A stretch of 47,655 bases of DNA from Verrucomicrobiota bacterium (GTDB lineage Bacteria; Verrucomicrobiota; Kiritimatiellia; JAKQHR01): contig JAKQHR010000127.1 of assembly GCA_029557905.1 (NCBI GenBank), positions 1 through 47,655 on the forward strand. The letters are read 5' to 3'. A program made the position numbers and the translations under genes. The notes beneath the pieces were generated by a model. That model was given only the letters and a program-made list of their open reading frames with translations, made no database searches and was not told the origin of the DNA. Positions 7,961 to 16,460 of this stretch are shown here, piece by piece (within the stretch, counting starts at the first letter, position 1; the number at the start of each line of letters is the position of its first letter).

Positions 7961-10060
7961 ATGACAAGGAATATCCTGATTGCGATGCTGCTGGCTGCCG
8001 GGGCAGTCCAGGCGGAGGAAAAGGCTGCACTTCCCGTCGAGCTTCCCGATGTGATGGTGACTGCCACTCGGTCGGAGAAGGAGGCGGCAGCTCTTCCTTT
8101 CACGACCTGTCTGGTCAGTGCCGAAGTCATGCAGATGGAGAAACTCTCACGCACGAGCCCTGAGGCGCTCAGGGAGATTCCGTCTGTCATGGTGCAGAAA
8201 ACGGGTCATGGTCAGGGTTCGCCTTTCATTCGCGGATTCACCGGCTTCCACACACTGTTCCTGATTGATGGAATCCGGCTGAACAATTCCACATTCCGTG
8301 ACGGGCCCAATCAGTACTGGAACACCGTGGATCCGTTCGGCATTGAATCCATGGAAATCGTGAAGGGCCCCGGATCGGTCTTGTATGGAAGCGATGCGGT
8401 GGGCGGAACCGTGAACGCGCTGACGCGCAGTGTATTTGATGATGAAGCGGACCGCGCCGTTTCCGGCCGCGCATACTACCGCTACAGCACGGCGGAAGAT
8501 TCTCACACCGTGCGCGCAGAAGGACGAGGAACGGCTGGCGGCAAGGCCGGTCTTCGGGCTGGAGCCACTGTGAGGGATTTTGGGGACCTCCGCTCCGGCG
8601 GGGGGGATCAGCCCAAGACGGGTTATGATGAGGTTGACTTCGACATCAGGGCGGAATACCTGATCAATCCCAACCTGCGGCTTTCCGCGGCTCATCAGAC
8701 AGTGGAGCAGGATGATGCCTGGCGCACGCACAAAACGATTTACGGGGAAAGCTTCCACGGCACCACTGTTGGCGATGAGAAAAAGCGCGTTCTGGACCAG
8801 GAACGGCACCTCTCATACATCGCATTCGATGCCGCGGATTTGTCCGGTTTCATCCGCGATCTGAACCTCACCGTTTCGCATCAGCGCCAGGAGGAGGATC
8901 AGTTCCGCATTAAGAAGGACGATACGAGCGATATTCAGGGCTATGATGTTGACACATTCGGCGTTTCGCTTCAGGCGATCAGTCCGACAAAGGCGGGTGA
9001 GTGGACTTATGGCGCGGAGTACTACCGCGACAGCGTGGATTCGTATCTCAAAAAATTCAAGGCGGACGGCTCTCTCAAGAGCATTGGCATTCAGGGCCCG
9101 GTGGGGGACGATGCCGTGTACGAAACGGTCGGCGCCTATGTTCAGGATGTTGTGCCGCTGTCGGATCGTCTGGATCTGATTGCCGGGGCGCGCTACAACT
9201 ATGCGCAGGCGGATGTGGGCCGCTACGAGGATACTGCCGCAGACGGCCCCGGCTCGCTGAAAGAAGACTGGGACGAGGCGGTGGGCAGCGTGCGGCTGCT
9301 CTACAGGCTTCTTCCGGATGGCGGACTGAATCTGTTCGCGGGCGTTTCGCAAGGATTCCGTGCGCCGAATCTTTCCGACCTCACGCGGCTGGACACAGCC
9401 CGGACCGATGAACTGGAAGTCCCTTCTCCGGGGCTTGATCCCGAAACATATCTGGCGTACGAAGCCGGCATCAGGGGCGGAAGCGACAAAGCCTCCTTTG
9501 AACTGGTTTACTACTACACGGACATGAAGGACATGATCGTCCGAACACCCACCGGCCGCGTCATAGATGAATACAGCGAAGTGGTGAAGAAAAACGCCGG
9601 CGACGGTTTCATTCACGGCATCGAGCTCAGCGCACGCAGGACCTTTGCGGAAGTCTGGACCCTGTGGGGCAACTGCGCATGGATGGAAGGCGAAGTGGAC
9701 ACGTATCCGACATCATTGCCCGAAAAGAAGAGGGAGCCGGTCAGCCGCCTCATGCCCCTGACGGCCAACGCGGGGATTCGCTTTCAGCCTTCGGGAAAAT
9801 ACTGGCTTGAAGCCGTGGTCACGGCGGCTGACCGGCAGGATAAACTTTCAACCAGCGATGTCGCCGACACGCAGAGGATTCCGCCCGGCGGGACGCCGGG
9901 CTATGGTGTGTTCACCGTCCGCGGCGGATGGCATTTCACAAAGAACCTGACAATGTCCGCGGCGCTGGAAAACATCGCCGACAAGGACTATCGCATTCAC
10001 GGGTCAGGCCTGAATGAACCGGGCCGGAACTTGGTTGTGGCGCTGGACTGCAAATTCTGA
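7961..10060 (+). CDS. TonB-dependent outer-membrane receptor
   Basis: The protein has 699 residues from the ATG at 7961, chosen because TGAGGAG at 7947-7953 is spaced 7 nt; ATGs at 7940 and 7955 are alternatives. A signal peptide (MTRNILIAMLLAAGAVQA) precedes a TonB-box-like stretch (PDVMVTATR), a plug domain (about 40-150, with GPGSVLYGSDAVGGTVN), and a 22-strand-type barrel ending in a terminal phenylalanine. It imports a siderophore, haem, cobalamin or similar ligand using TonB energy; the substrate cannot be read from sequence. No N-terminal STN signalling domain is present, so direct FecA-like signalling to the divergent sigma/anti-sigma pair is not supported. No partner ABC importer is nearby. 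Confidence 0.9.
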   Translation: MTRNILIAMLLAAGAVQAEEKAALPVELPDVMVTATRSEKEAAALPFTTCLVSAEVMQMEKLSRTSPEALREIPSVMVQKTGHGQGSPFIRGFTGFHTLFLIDGIRLNNSTFRDGPNQYWNTVDPFGIESMEIVKGPGSVLYGSDAVGGTVNALTRSVFDDEADRAVSGRAYYRYSTAEDSHTVRAEGRGTAGGKAGLRAGATVRDFGDLRSGGGDQPKTGYDEVDFDIRAEYLINPNLRLSAAHQTVEQDDAWRTHKTIYGESFHGTTVGDEKKRVLDQERHLSYIAFDAADLSGFIRDLNLTVSHQRQEEDQFRIKKDDTSDIQGYDVDTFGVSLQAISPTKAGEWTYGAEYYRDSVDSYLKKFKADGSLKSIGIQGPVGDDAVYETVGAYVQDVVPLSDRLDLIAGARYNYAQADVGRYEDTAADGPGSLKEDWDEAVGSVRLLYRLLPDGGLNLFAGVSQGFRAPNLSDLTRLDTARTDELEVPSPGLDPETYLAYEAGIRGGSDKASFELVYYYTDMKDMIVRTPTGRVIDEYSEVVKKNAGDGFIHGIELSARRTFAEVWTLWGNCAWMEGEVDTYPTSLPEKKREPVSRLMPLTANAGIRFQPSGKYWLEAVVTAADRQDKLSTSDVADTQRIPPGGTPGYGVFTVRGGWHFTKNLTMSAALENIADKDYRIHGSGLNEPGRNLVVALDCKF

Positions 10061-10088
10061 TTCGCGCGCCTGTGCATCGGCTGCGCTT

Positions 10089-10358
10089 TCAGGGCCAGCG
10101 TGTTTTGCTCCGGTGCGGACATCCGGACCAGCAGCACGGCCGGCGCTTGCCTGCTTTGAGTTCTGTTTGCACCCTCTCTATTCGTTTGAGGCGTGTTCGG
10201 TTTTTCCTGGCGTCCTCGACCCAGCAGATCCACTCATTGCGGGCGAGTGGAGTGATATTCTCCCACAAGGATAAAGCATCGCTGTCCGCAAGGAGCGCCG
10301 CGCCCAGGTCCGCAGGGACATCATGAACCACTCCGGCGGATATTTTTCTCTTATGCAT
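10089..10358 (-). CDS. YdeI/OmdA-family small protein
   Basis: The protein has 89 residues. Its core (VPADLGAALLADSDALSLW, then the NEWICWVEDARK block and RIERV) matches the C-terminal OmdA/YdeI domain fold (Pfam 'bacteriocin-protection, YdeI or OmpD-associated'). The start is well supported: GGAGG lies 7 nt upstream of the ATG, within the end of the protease gene. The tail contains an unusual CCWSGC cysteine cluster. The biochemical role of this family is poorly defined. It is probably co-transcribed with the Ste24-like protease, whose stop is 2 bp away. Its 3' end lies 28 bp from the convergent receptor gene, and no terminator was seen between them. Confidence 0.75.
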   Translation of the reverse strand: MHKRKISAGVVHDVPADLGAALLADSDALSLWENITPLARNEWICWVEDARKNRTRLKRIERVQTELKAGKRRPCCWSGCPHRSKTRWP

Positions 10359-10360
10359 GT

Positions 10361-11596
10361 TCAGGCCTCCATCAGGGCGCGGATACGCTCGAGGACCGGC
10401 GGATGGCTGTAGCTGAGCCAGACCATGAACGGGTGCGGAGTGAGGTTGGAAAGATTGTCCGCGCTGAGCTTTTTCAGCCCCGAGATCATGGCGTCGGCCT
10501 TGCCGGTGGTTTCGGCCGCATAGCGGTCGGCGGCGTATTCATGTTTCCGGGAGATGGCGTTTTCGATGATGCTGATCAGGATTCCGATGGGCGTGTACAG
10601 GAATCCGAAGAAGATCAGGCTCCCGTAGACAGTCGGGGGCAGGGGCATTTTGAAGGCGAGGAAAAGCTGTTCGCTGCCGATGAACAGCGACAGAAGCCAG
10701 AACATAAACGCCGTTTGCAGGAACTTCCGGAACATGGCGGAGAGGATGTGCTTCTTTTTGTAGTGTCCCATCTCATGCGCGACGATGGCCACCAGTTCGT
10801 CAACGGAGTGCTTTGCGATCAGCGTGTCGTAGAGGACAATTCTCCGGCTTTTCCCGAAGCCGGTGAAGAAGGCGTTCGTTTTGGCCGACCGCTTTGAGCC
10901 GTCCATTTTGAAAACGCCCTTCATCTTGAAATTCTGCCCGCGCGCATAATTTTCGATGGCGGTTTTGAGTTCACCGTCCTCCAGCGGCTCAAACTTGTTG
11001 AAGAGCGGCATAATCACGACCGGCGCGATGAACATCAGGAGCGCCTGGATCAGCATGACCGCCAGCCAGCACCAGAGCCAGGCCCATTCGCCGGCAGCGT
11101 CAAAGAACCAGAGGATCAGCGCGAAAACCGGCGCGCCGATGATGACGGTCAGCGCCAGCGATTTGACGATGTCGAGGACGAAGGTCTTCGGAGTGGTTTT
11201 GTTGAAGTCGTATTTCGCCTCGAGGACGAAGGTGCTGTAGATGGAGGAGGGGAGATGCAGGAGCTGCGAAAGAATCATCAGGATGCCGCCGAACAGGAGT
11301 CCGGTTCCGATCATGTCCCAGCCGGCTTTGCGGGCGGCAAGCTCCACGAGCCGGAATCCGCCGAGGAGGATGAACGCGAGGATGATCAGCGTATGGGCTG
11401 AATTCACGACCGTGTCCATCCGCGTGTGGTCCTTCAGATACTGCTGGGAACGGGCATATTTTCCGGCGTCATAGACATCGCGGAATTCCTCCGGAAGCTG
11501 CTCCGAGCAATTGCGGACATTCAGGACGTCGGCCAGCAGATCCAGCAGATAATGTGCGACAAGAATTCCAACAATGAAAACCAGATAAAAATTCAT
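10361..11596 (-). CDS. M48-family (Ste24/CAAX prenyl protease-like) membrane metallopeptidase
   Basis: The protein has 411 residues with multiple transmembrane helices. The zinc motif HEMGH lies in VAIVAHEMGHYKKKH (about residue 280), and a downstream ENAISRKHEYAADRYA block supplies the third zinc ligand glutamate. The N-terminal helices and the SSIYSTFVLEAKYDFNKTTP region match the Ste24 branch rather than HtpX. In bacteria such enzymes act in membrane-protein quality control; the substrate here is unknown. The predicted promoter places transcription start at or next to the ATG, suggesting a leaderless mRNA. It heads a two-gene unit with the OmdA-like gene. Confidence 0.92.
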   Translation of the reverse strand: MNFYLVFIVGILVAHYLLDLLADVLNVRNCSEQLPEEFRDVYDAGKYARSQQYLKDHTRMDTVVNSAHTLIILAFILLGGFRLVELAARKAGWDMIGTGLLFGGILMILSQLLHLPSSIYSTFVLEAKYDFNKTTPKTFVLDIVKSLALTVIIGAPVFALILWFFDAAGEWAWLWCWLAVMLIQALLMFIAPVVIMPLFNKFEPLEDGELKTAIENYARGQNFKMKGVFKMDGSKRSAKTNAFFTGFGKSRRIVLYDTLIAKHSVDELVAIVAHEMGHYKKKHILSAMFRKFLQTAFMFWLLSLFIGSEQLFLAFKMPLPPTVYGSLIFFGFLYTPIGILISIIENAISRKHEYAADRYAAETTGKADAMISGLKKLSADNLSNLTPHPFMVWLSYSHPPVLERIRALMEA

Positions 11597-11602
11597 GCGC
11601 GC

Positions 11603-11630
11603 AGTCTATCAAAAGAAAACCGGTCTGCAA
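11603..11630 (-). promoter_or_regulatory. Candidate promoter of the M48 protease gene (leaderless type)
   Basis: On the minus strand TTGCAG (complement of 11625-11630), a 16-bp spacer and TAGACT (complement of 11603-11608) precede the ATG. Exactly six bases separate the -10 hexamer from the start codon, so the transcript would start at or beside the ATG with no room for a ribosome site. Confidence 0.4.
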
Positions 11631-11660
11631 CACTGCCGTGCCCCGCCGAAGCTTTATGGA

Positions 11661-11690
11661 TTGTGCGGCATGCGGCAGTTTATGTAAAAT
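11661..11690 (+). promoter_or_regulatory. Candidate promoter of the cupin gene
   Basis: TTGTGC (11661-11666), an 18-bp spacer and TAAAAT (11685-11690) precede a leader containing AAGGAG at 11711-11716. The -10 matches the consensus at five of six positions. Confidence 0.4.
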
Positions 11691-11721
11691 GGGCGCACTC
11701 AGACAGACACAAGGAGTGACG

Positions 11722-12186
11722 ATGCAGAAACTGGTGGACAAGTATAAGCTGCTCCCTCATCCGGAGGGCGGGTATTACCGCGAGGTGTTCAGGTCGGGGC
11801 TGAAGGTGTCATCCGCTGCCGCCGGCGCGGAGCGCGACGCGGCCACGCACATCTATTATCTGCTGACCAGGGGCGATATCAGCAGATTCCACCGGGTGCT
11901 TCATGACGAAATCTGGAACTTCTATGAAGGGGACCCGCTGCGGCTCATCAAGTATGACGGCGAAACCATCCGCGAAGAGCGGATCAGCGGGGCTGGCGAC
12001 GGTTTCGTCTGCATCATGGGGGCCGGCATATATCAGGCCGCGGAGACGTCAGGGGAGTTCAGCCTGATCGGATGCACGGTCGCCCCGGGCTTTGATTTCA
12101 GGGATTTCTCGTTCCTGAGCGACGATAAAAGCGCGAGTGAAAGAATCAAAACCCGCCATCCGGAATACGCGCGATTTATCGGCTGA
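11722..12186 (+). CDS. DUF985-type cupin (Cupin_5 superfamily) protein
   Basis: The protein has 154 residues from the ATG at 11722, five bases after AAGGAG. Family hallmarks are LLPHPEGGYYREVFRS at the N-terminus, THIYYLLTRGDISRFHRVLHDEIWNFYEG in the first cupin motif, and CTVAPGFDFRDFSF near the end. The family adopts a single-domain beta-barrel; some members bind metals or sugars, but no general reaction is established. It stands alone between divergent and convergent neighbours, and its stop is 4 bp from the stop of the esterase gene. Confidence 0.85.
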   Translation: MQKLVDKYKLLPHPEGGYYREVFRSGLKVSSAAAGAERDAATHIYYLLTRGDISRFHRVLHDEIWNFYEGDPLRLIKYDGETIREERISGAGDGFVCIMGAGIYQAAETSGEFSLIGCTVAPGFDFRDFSFLSDDKSASERIKTRHPEYARFIG

Positions 12187-12190
12187 CTTC

Positions 12191-13336
12191 CTATTTCCGG
12201 TTTTTCCTGGCTTTGCGGGCCGGCTTCGGATTCTGAATTCCGAACAGGAATTTCAGCCATGAGGGGGTGTGCCGGGACCAGGATTCCTCGTTGTGCGCCG
12301 CCGGCTCATCTTCCTCCACGAGCAGATTGACTCCGTCCTTGTAACCTGCGAGGCGCAGCTGGCGGGCCATGTCGCGCATGCCGGGCATCAGCTCGCGCTC
12401 GAGCGGGTCTCCGCTGCCGCAGTAGAGATAGCATTTGATGTCGGGAACGGTCAGCGCGTTGCGCACGGCGTCCAGACAGGGTTCGCGCCCCTCGAAGCGG
12501 AAGGCCGGGGAAAGGCAGGCCGCGCCGAAAAACACATCCGGTCGCGTCCACGCCAGGTGGAACGAAATGTCGCCCCCGCGCGAAGCGCCGGCCACGGCCG
12601 TGCTTTCGCGGCCGGGCTTTGTCCGGTAGGTTTTGTCCATGAAGGGCTTGAGTTCCTCCACAATGAACTTCGCGTAGTCGCCGCCTTTTGCAGCCGGATC
12701 ATATTCCACCGACCGGTCGCCGGTGGAATAAACGGCAACGACGATGATTTCCTGCATCTCGCCGGCCTTCATGAGCTCCGTGCAGTAATCATCCACATCC
12801 AGCGCATGATTCCATGTGGAGGTGTTCGGGTCGAAGACCTGCTGCCCGTCGTGCATGTAGAGCACGGGATAAGAGGCGGCGCCCTTTTTGCTCCAGGAGG
12901 GCGGGAGCCACACGATCACATCACGGGGCTCTGCGAGAAATTTCGATTTCACATTCCTGTGGATTTCATAGTTGCCTGTGATCTGCGGCGCCGGGGGGAG
13001 ATGGCTGTCGCGCCAGCGGAGGACTTTGTTTTCAATGACGGAGTCGGCTCCGGGCCGGAGCGTTTTGTTGGGCGAGAAAGCCCCGGAGGGGAGCGCTTCT
13101 TCGGCCTGCCAGCTCCCGCGGGTGATTTTATACTCAATGGTGCGCCCGGCGGGCAGCACGGCGGTTCCGGTCCAGAGGCAGTCCTGCACGCGTGTCAGCG
13201 GCAGGCCGTCCGGCGCCCAGTCCCCGAGGGCCGGGTCGTTTCCGGAAATGAAAACCTGCTCGCCCGCCGGGAGCGGCGTTTCCGTGCTGATCCGAAAGGT
13301 GCATCTTCTGGTCTGGTCTGCTGATTTCCTGTTCAT
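12191..13336 (-). CDS. CBM20-linked alpha/beta-hydrolase esterase (esterase D/Fes-like)
   Basis: The protein has 381 residues from the ATG at 13336. A longer in-frame extension upstream would run over the promoter and lacks a ribosome site. Residues about 10-110 form a starch/glycogen-binding CBM20 module (FISGNDPALGDW, and YKITRGSW near its end). Residues about 125-365 form an esterase-D/ferric-enterochelin-esterase fold with nucleophile motif GASRGG, the YPVLYMHDGQQVF block, and a late His-containing segment (EPAAHNEESW). It probably hydrolyses an acyl or similar ester, perhaps on a glucan. No signal peptide is visible, which is odd for an enzyme with an apparent polysaccharide-binding module; the tail is strongly basic (ARKARKNRK). 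Confidence 0.82.
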   Translation of the reverse strand: MNRKSADQTRRCTFRISTETPLPAGEQVFISGNDPALGDWAPDGLPLTRVQDCLWTGTAVLPAGRTIEYKITRGSWQAEEALPSGAFSPNKTLRPGADSVIENKVLRWRDSHLPPAPQITGNYEIHRNVKSKFLAEPRDVIVWLPPSWSKKGAASYPVLYMHDGQQVFDPNTSTWNHALDVDDYCTELMKAGEMQEIIVVAVYSTGDRSVEYDPAAKGGDYAKFIVEELKPFMDKTYRTKPGRESTAVAGASRGGDISFHLAWTRPDVFFGAACLSPAFRFEGREPCLDAVRNALTVPDIKCYLYCGSGDPLERELMPGMRDMARQLRLAGYKDGVNLLVEEDEPAAHNEESWSRHTPSWLKFLFGIQNPKPARKARKNRK

Positions 13337-13381
13337 GGAACTGCCCCGCAACCCTTTCTGTTGATACGTCTCTCTGCGGAC

Positions 13382-13409
13382 AGTATATCGCAAAGCCTTC
13401 GGGAGCCAA
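13382..13409 (-). promoter_or_regulatory. Candidate promoter of the CBM20-esterase gene
   Basis: On the minus strand TTGGCT (complement of 13404-13409) is 16 bp from TATACT (complement of 13382-13387), a five-of-six -10 match. It predicts a leader of about 38 nt before the ATG at 13336 and supports that start choice. Confidence 0.45.
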
Positions 13410-13510
13410 ACAAAAAGAATCCGCTGTTTAATTGTTTGATTTTGGGGGTCCTCCTCTCCAATATGCCGGTAAAACACGCTGGCCGCAGGCCGGTTTCTGA
13501 AATGGGGTTG

Positions 13511-14473
13511 ATGATGATTGATGTTTCAGTGGTGGTTCCGGTTTACAACGAGGAAGAATGCGTGGACGCGCTCTGCACGAAGCTGCACGAGTCGCTTTCG
13601 AATCTGGGCCGAAGCTATGAAATCATTCTGGTGGACGACGGCAGCCGCGACGGCACGTGGGCCCGGCTGAAAGAATGGACCGGGAAAATCCCCAATCTGC
13701 GGATCATCCGCTTCCGCCGGAATTTCGGGCAGACGGCCGCCATGAGCGCCGGCTTTCACAAATCGCGCGGCAGGATCGTGATAACGCTGGATGCGGATCT
13801 CCAGAACGATCCCTCCGACATCCCCAAACTGCTTGAGAACATGGATGACAATGTGGACGTGGTGAGCGGCTGGCGCAAGGACCGCAAGGATCCGTTCATC
13901 AACCGCCGCCTTCCGTCCATGCTGGCCAACTCGCTCATCAGCCGCATCACGGGCGTGGCGCTGCACGATTACGGGTGCACGCTGAAGGCCTACCGCCGGG
14001 AGGTGATCGAAAAGGTTCATCTTTACGGGGAAATGCACCGGTTTATCCCTGCGCTGGCCAGCTGGGTGGGCGGGGACATCAAGGAGGTGGTGGTCAATCA
14101 TCACGCCCGCCAGTTTGGGAAATCTAAGTACGGGATTTCGCGGACGTTCCGCGTTGTTCTTGACCTGATCACCGTCAAGTTTCTGCTCCGCTACAGCATG
14201 GGGCCGATGCAGATCTTCGGGAAAATCGGCGGCCTGTTCGCCGTCCCGGCGCTGCTGATGATGGCCGTCGTCGCCGCCGACCGCATCTTCGGGTGGAACG
14301 ATCCCTATCTGCTCAAGCGTCCATTCTGGCTGCTGACACCACTGATGCTGCTGACGTTCTGCATTCAGTTCATTGGTCTGGGGCTGCTGGCCGAAATGCA
14401 GATCCGCACCTACCATGAATCGCAGGACAAGCCTATTTATGTGATTCGTGAAGCGGCGGAATCTGCCGTGTAG
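13511..14473 (+). CDS. GT2 polyprenyl-phosphate glycosyltransferase (GtrB/DPM1-like)
   Basis: About 320 residues; the exact start is uncertain, with ATGs at 13463, 13502, 13511 and 13514 and no strong ribosome site. The GT-A domain begins DVSVVVPVYNEEECV, with nucleotide-binding ILVDDGSRDGT, the metal motif DADLQNDP, and GYGISRTF-type downstream residues (KYGISRTFRV). Two C-terminal transmembrane helices (about 240-310) are typical of enzymes that move a hexose from a nucleotide sugar to undecaprenyl or dolichyl phosphate at the inner face of the membrane. The lipid-linked sugar would feed LPS or cell-surface glycan modification. It starts a four-gene run through thiL. Confidence 0.87.
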   Translation: MMIDVSVVVPVYNEEECVDALCTKLHESLSNLGRSYEIILVDDGSRDGTWARLKEWTGKIPNLRIIRFRRNFGQTAAMSAGFHKSRGRIVITLDADLQNDPSDIPKLLENMDDNVDVVSGWRKDRKDPFINRRLPSMLANSLISRITGVALHDYGCTLKAYRREVIEKVHLYGEMHRFIPALASWVGGDIKEVVVNHHARQFGKSKYGISRTFRVVLDLITVKFLLRYSMGPMQIFGKIGGLFAVPALLMMAVVAADRIFGWNDPYLLKRPFWLLTPLMLLTFCIQFIGLGLLAEMQIRTYHESQDKPIYVIREAAESAV

Positions 14474-14484
14474 GATTCCGTCTC

Positions 14485-15399
14485 ATGGGTTGTTTTCTCA
14501 TGCTGTTTCTCGCGGAAATCCCGCTCGAACTCAATCCGGAGGCACTGGCCCAGCTTCCGCATGCATGGATGGCCGGTATTTTCTATTTCTTCCTGCTTCT
14601 GGCCGGACTGGGAGCTGACGCGCTGCTGCTTTCGAATTTCCGCGGCGCTTCCTTTTCGTGGGCGGCCTGCGCCGAACGGCTCAAGGCCCGCGCCTGGCCT
14701 TCAGAGGATTTCCGGCGACTGGTGCTCTGGCTGGTTTTCCTGCATCTGGCGGGCATGATGATGGTGCAGTCCCTTTACGCGCATGACGCCGTCAGCGGCG
14801 ACGGATCGCCGATGATCGTTTTGGTGCAGAGCCTTATTTTCCACTGGGCGGGCCTGGCACTCGCCGCCGCGATGCTGCTGCAGCGCGGGGCGACCGGAAA
14901 GACCGCCTTCGGCCTGGACTGGCCCGGGGCCGCCCGTTCGGCGGCGCGGGGGTTCTACTATTACCTCGCCTCGCTTCCCGTGCTGCTGACCGGAGCCGTG
15001 CTGGCCGAGTTTGTGCTGGTGCGCCTCGGGCTTGAGCCGCAGCTGCAGGACATCGCCGGGATCGTCGCCGGGGCCCATGTCTGGTGGATACGGATTTATC
15101 TGATCCTGCTGGCGGTGGTGCTGGCGCCTGTATTCGAGGAGGTGCTCTTCCGCGGGATTGCCCTGCCATGGCTCGCGCGCCGTACAGGCATGCCGGCGGC
15201 GGTGGTGCTGGTCTCGCTGGTTTTCGCCGCCATGCACGGCTATCTTTTCCAGACCATCCCGCTGTTTCTCATCGCCGCGGCATTCTCGCTGGCCTATATT
15301 CGCACGGGCAACCTGCTGGTGCCCGTTGTCATGCACGCGGTGTTCAACGGGGTCAACACCGCCATGCTGGTGGTGCTGCAGAGCGGAGCCGGGAAATAA
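14485..15399 (+). CDS. CPBP-family (CAAX/Abi) intramembrane metalloprotease
   Basis: The protein has 304 residues and is almost entirely hydrophobic, with about eight helices. The CPBP signature is complete: EEVLFRG (Glu-Glu and Arg of motif 1), FAAMHG (motif 2 His) and VVMHAVFN (motif 3 His). These residues line the active site of Rce1-like intramembrane glutamate proteases. The substrate is unknown. It begins 11 bp after the glycosyltransferase gene, with TAGGA at 14472-14476 as a weak ribosome site, and is followed 2 bp later by mtnA. The functional link between these neighbours is unclear; they probably share a transcript. Confidence 0.88.
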   Translation: MGCFLMLFLAEIPLELNPEALAQLPHAWMAGIFYFFLLLAGLGADALLLSNFRGASFSWAACAERLKARAWPSEDFRRLVLWLVFLHLAGMMMVQSLYAHDAVSGDGSPMIVLVQSLIFHWAGLALAAAMLLQRGATGKTAFGLDWPGAARSAARGFYYYLASLPVLLTGAVLAEFVLVRLGLEPQLQDIAGIVAGAHVWWIRIYLILLAVVLAPVFEEVLFRGIALPWLARRTGMPAAVVLVSLVFAAMHGYLFQTIPLFLIAAAFSLAYIRTGNLLVPVVMHAVFNGVNTAMLVVLQSGAGK

Positions 15400-15401
15400 A
15401 C

Positions 15402-16460
15402 ATGAAGGTGCTTTCCATAGAATGGATTTCCGAATCTGCCGAAGGCATGATGCCCGGATTTATCCGCATGATTGATCAGACGCGGCTTCCCGAAGAACTG
15501 GCCTATCTGAACACGACGGATATAGAGATCGTATGGGAGGCTATCAAAATGCTTCGTGTGCGCGGCGCCCCGGCCATCGGCATTGCCGCCGCCATGGGGG
15601 TGGCGGCCGCGCTGCAGGGCTCTGAAGCCTCCGGGGAGCGGCTTCTGGCCGAGGCGGAAAAGCATGCCGACTATCTGGCCACCTCGCGCCCGACCGCCGT
15701 GAATCTTTTCCAGGCGCTGGAAAGAATGAAGAGCGTCGCGCGGGCCAGCGCTTCGCTGCCGCCCGCCGCGTTCAAGGAGCGGCTGGTTCGCGAAGCGGTG
15801 GCCATACGCGACGAGGATGCGGCCATGTGCAGAGCCATCGGCGAGCATGGCCTCAAGCTGATCCGGGACGGACAGACGGTGCTGACGCACTGCAACGCGG
15901 GCGCGCTGGCTGTGTCCGAATACGGTTCGGCCCTGGCTCCCATCTATGCCGCGCAGGCGCACGGCATGAGGGTGCGTGTGTTCGCGGATGAAACCCGCCC
16001 GCTGCTGCAGGGTGCGCGGCTGACCGCATGGGAGCTGATGCAGGCCGGGATTGATGTCACGCTCATCTGTGACAACACCGCGGCCGTGGTAATGAAGGAG
16101 GGGAAGATCGACATGGTGATGGTCGGCTCGGACCGCATAGCGGCCAACGGCGACGCGGCCAACAAGATCGGAACCTACGGCGTGGCGCGACTGGCGCGCG
16201 CCCACGGCATCCCCGTGTATTTTCTCGCTCCGACCACCACGATTGACATGTCCCTGCCTTCCGGAGACTGCATTCCCATTGAAGAGCGGTCCGCAGAAGA
16301 GGTGACCTGCGGTTTCGGCCGCCGGACGGCGCCGGAGGGGGTCAAGGTGTATGCTCCGGCATTTGATGTGACACCGGCCGAATACATCACGGCCATCGTG
16401 ACGGAGAAGGGTGCGGCCTATCCGCCCTTTGGCGAGACACTGCGGGAGTGGATGAAGTGA
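15402..16460 (+). CDS. mtnA: S-methyl-5-thioribose-1-phosphate isomerase
   Basis: The protein has 352 residues from the ATG at 15402. It converts 5-methylthioribose 1-phosphate to 5-methylthioribulose 1-phosphate in the cytoplasmic methionine salvage pathway. Signature segments are RGAPAIGIAAA near residue 50, LTHCNAGALA carrying the catalytic cysteine, DETRPLLQGARLTAWEL, and VGSDRIAANGDAANKIGTYG carrying the catalytic aspartate. Length and the eIF2B-alpha-like fold match bacterial MtnA. The stop overlaps the GTG start of thiL. No other methionine-salvage gene is in the immediate neighbourhood; metK lies 17 kb away. Confidence 0.95.
   Translation: MKVLSIEWISESAEGMMPGFIRMIDQTRLPEELAYLNTTDIEIVWEAIKMLRVRGAPAIGIAAAMGVAAALQGSEASGERLLAEAEKHADYLATSRPTAVNLFQALERMKSVARASASLPPAAFKERLVREAVAIRDEDAAMCRAIGEHGLKLIRDGQTVLTHCNAGALAVSEYGSALAPIYAAQAHGMRVRVFADETRPLLQGARLTAWELMQAGIDVTLICDNTAAVVMKEGKIDMVMVGSDRIAANGDAANKIGTYGVARLARAHGIPVYFLAPTTTIDMSLPSGDCIPIEERSAEEVTCGFGRRTAPEGVKVYAPAFDVTPAEYITAIVTEKGAAYPPFGETLREWMK

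Noticed and set aside
6212-10060. FecIRA-type signalling unit (sigma, anti-sigma, TonB receptor)
   Set aside because: The receptor lacks an STN signalling domain, the anti-sigma factor is not FecR-like, and the receptor is divergent rather than in the operon. Co-regulation remains possible.
13526-14416. Minus-strand open frame opposite the GT2 glycosyltransferase
   Set aside because: His/Gln/Ala-rich shadow of a strongly supported gene; no domain or ribosome site.
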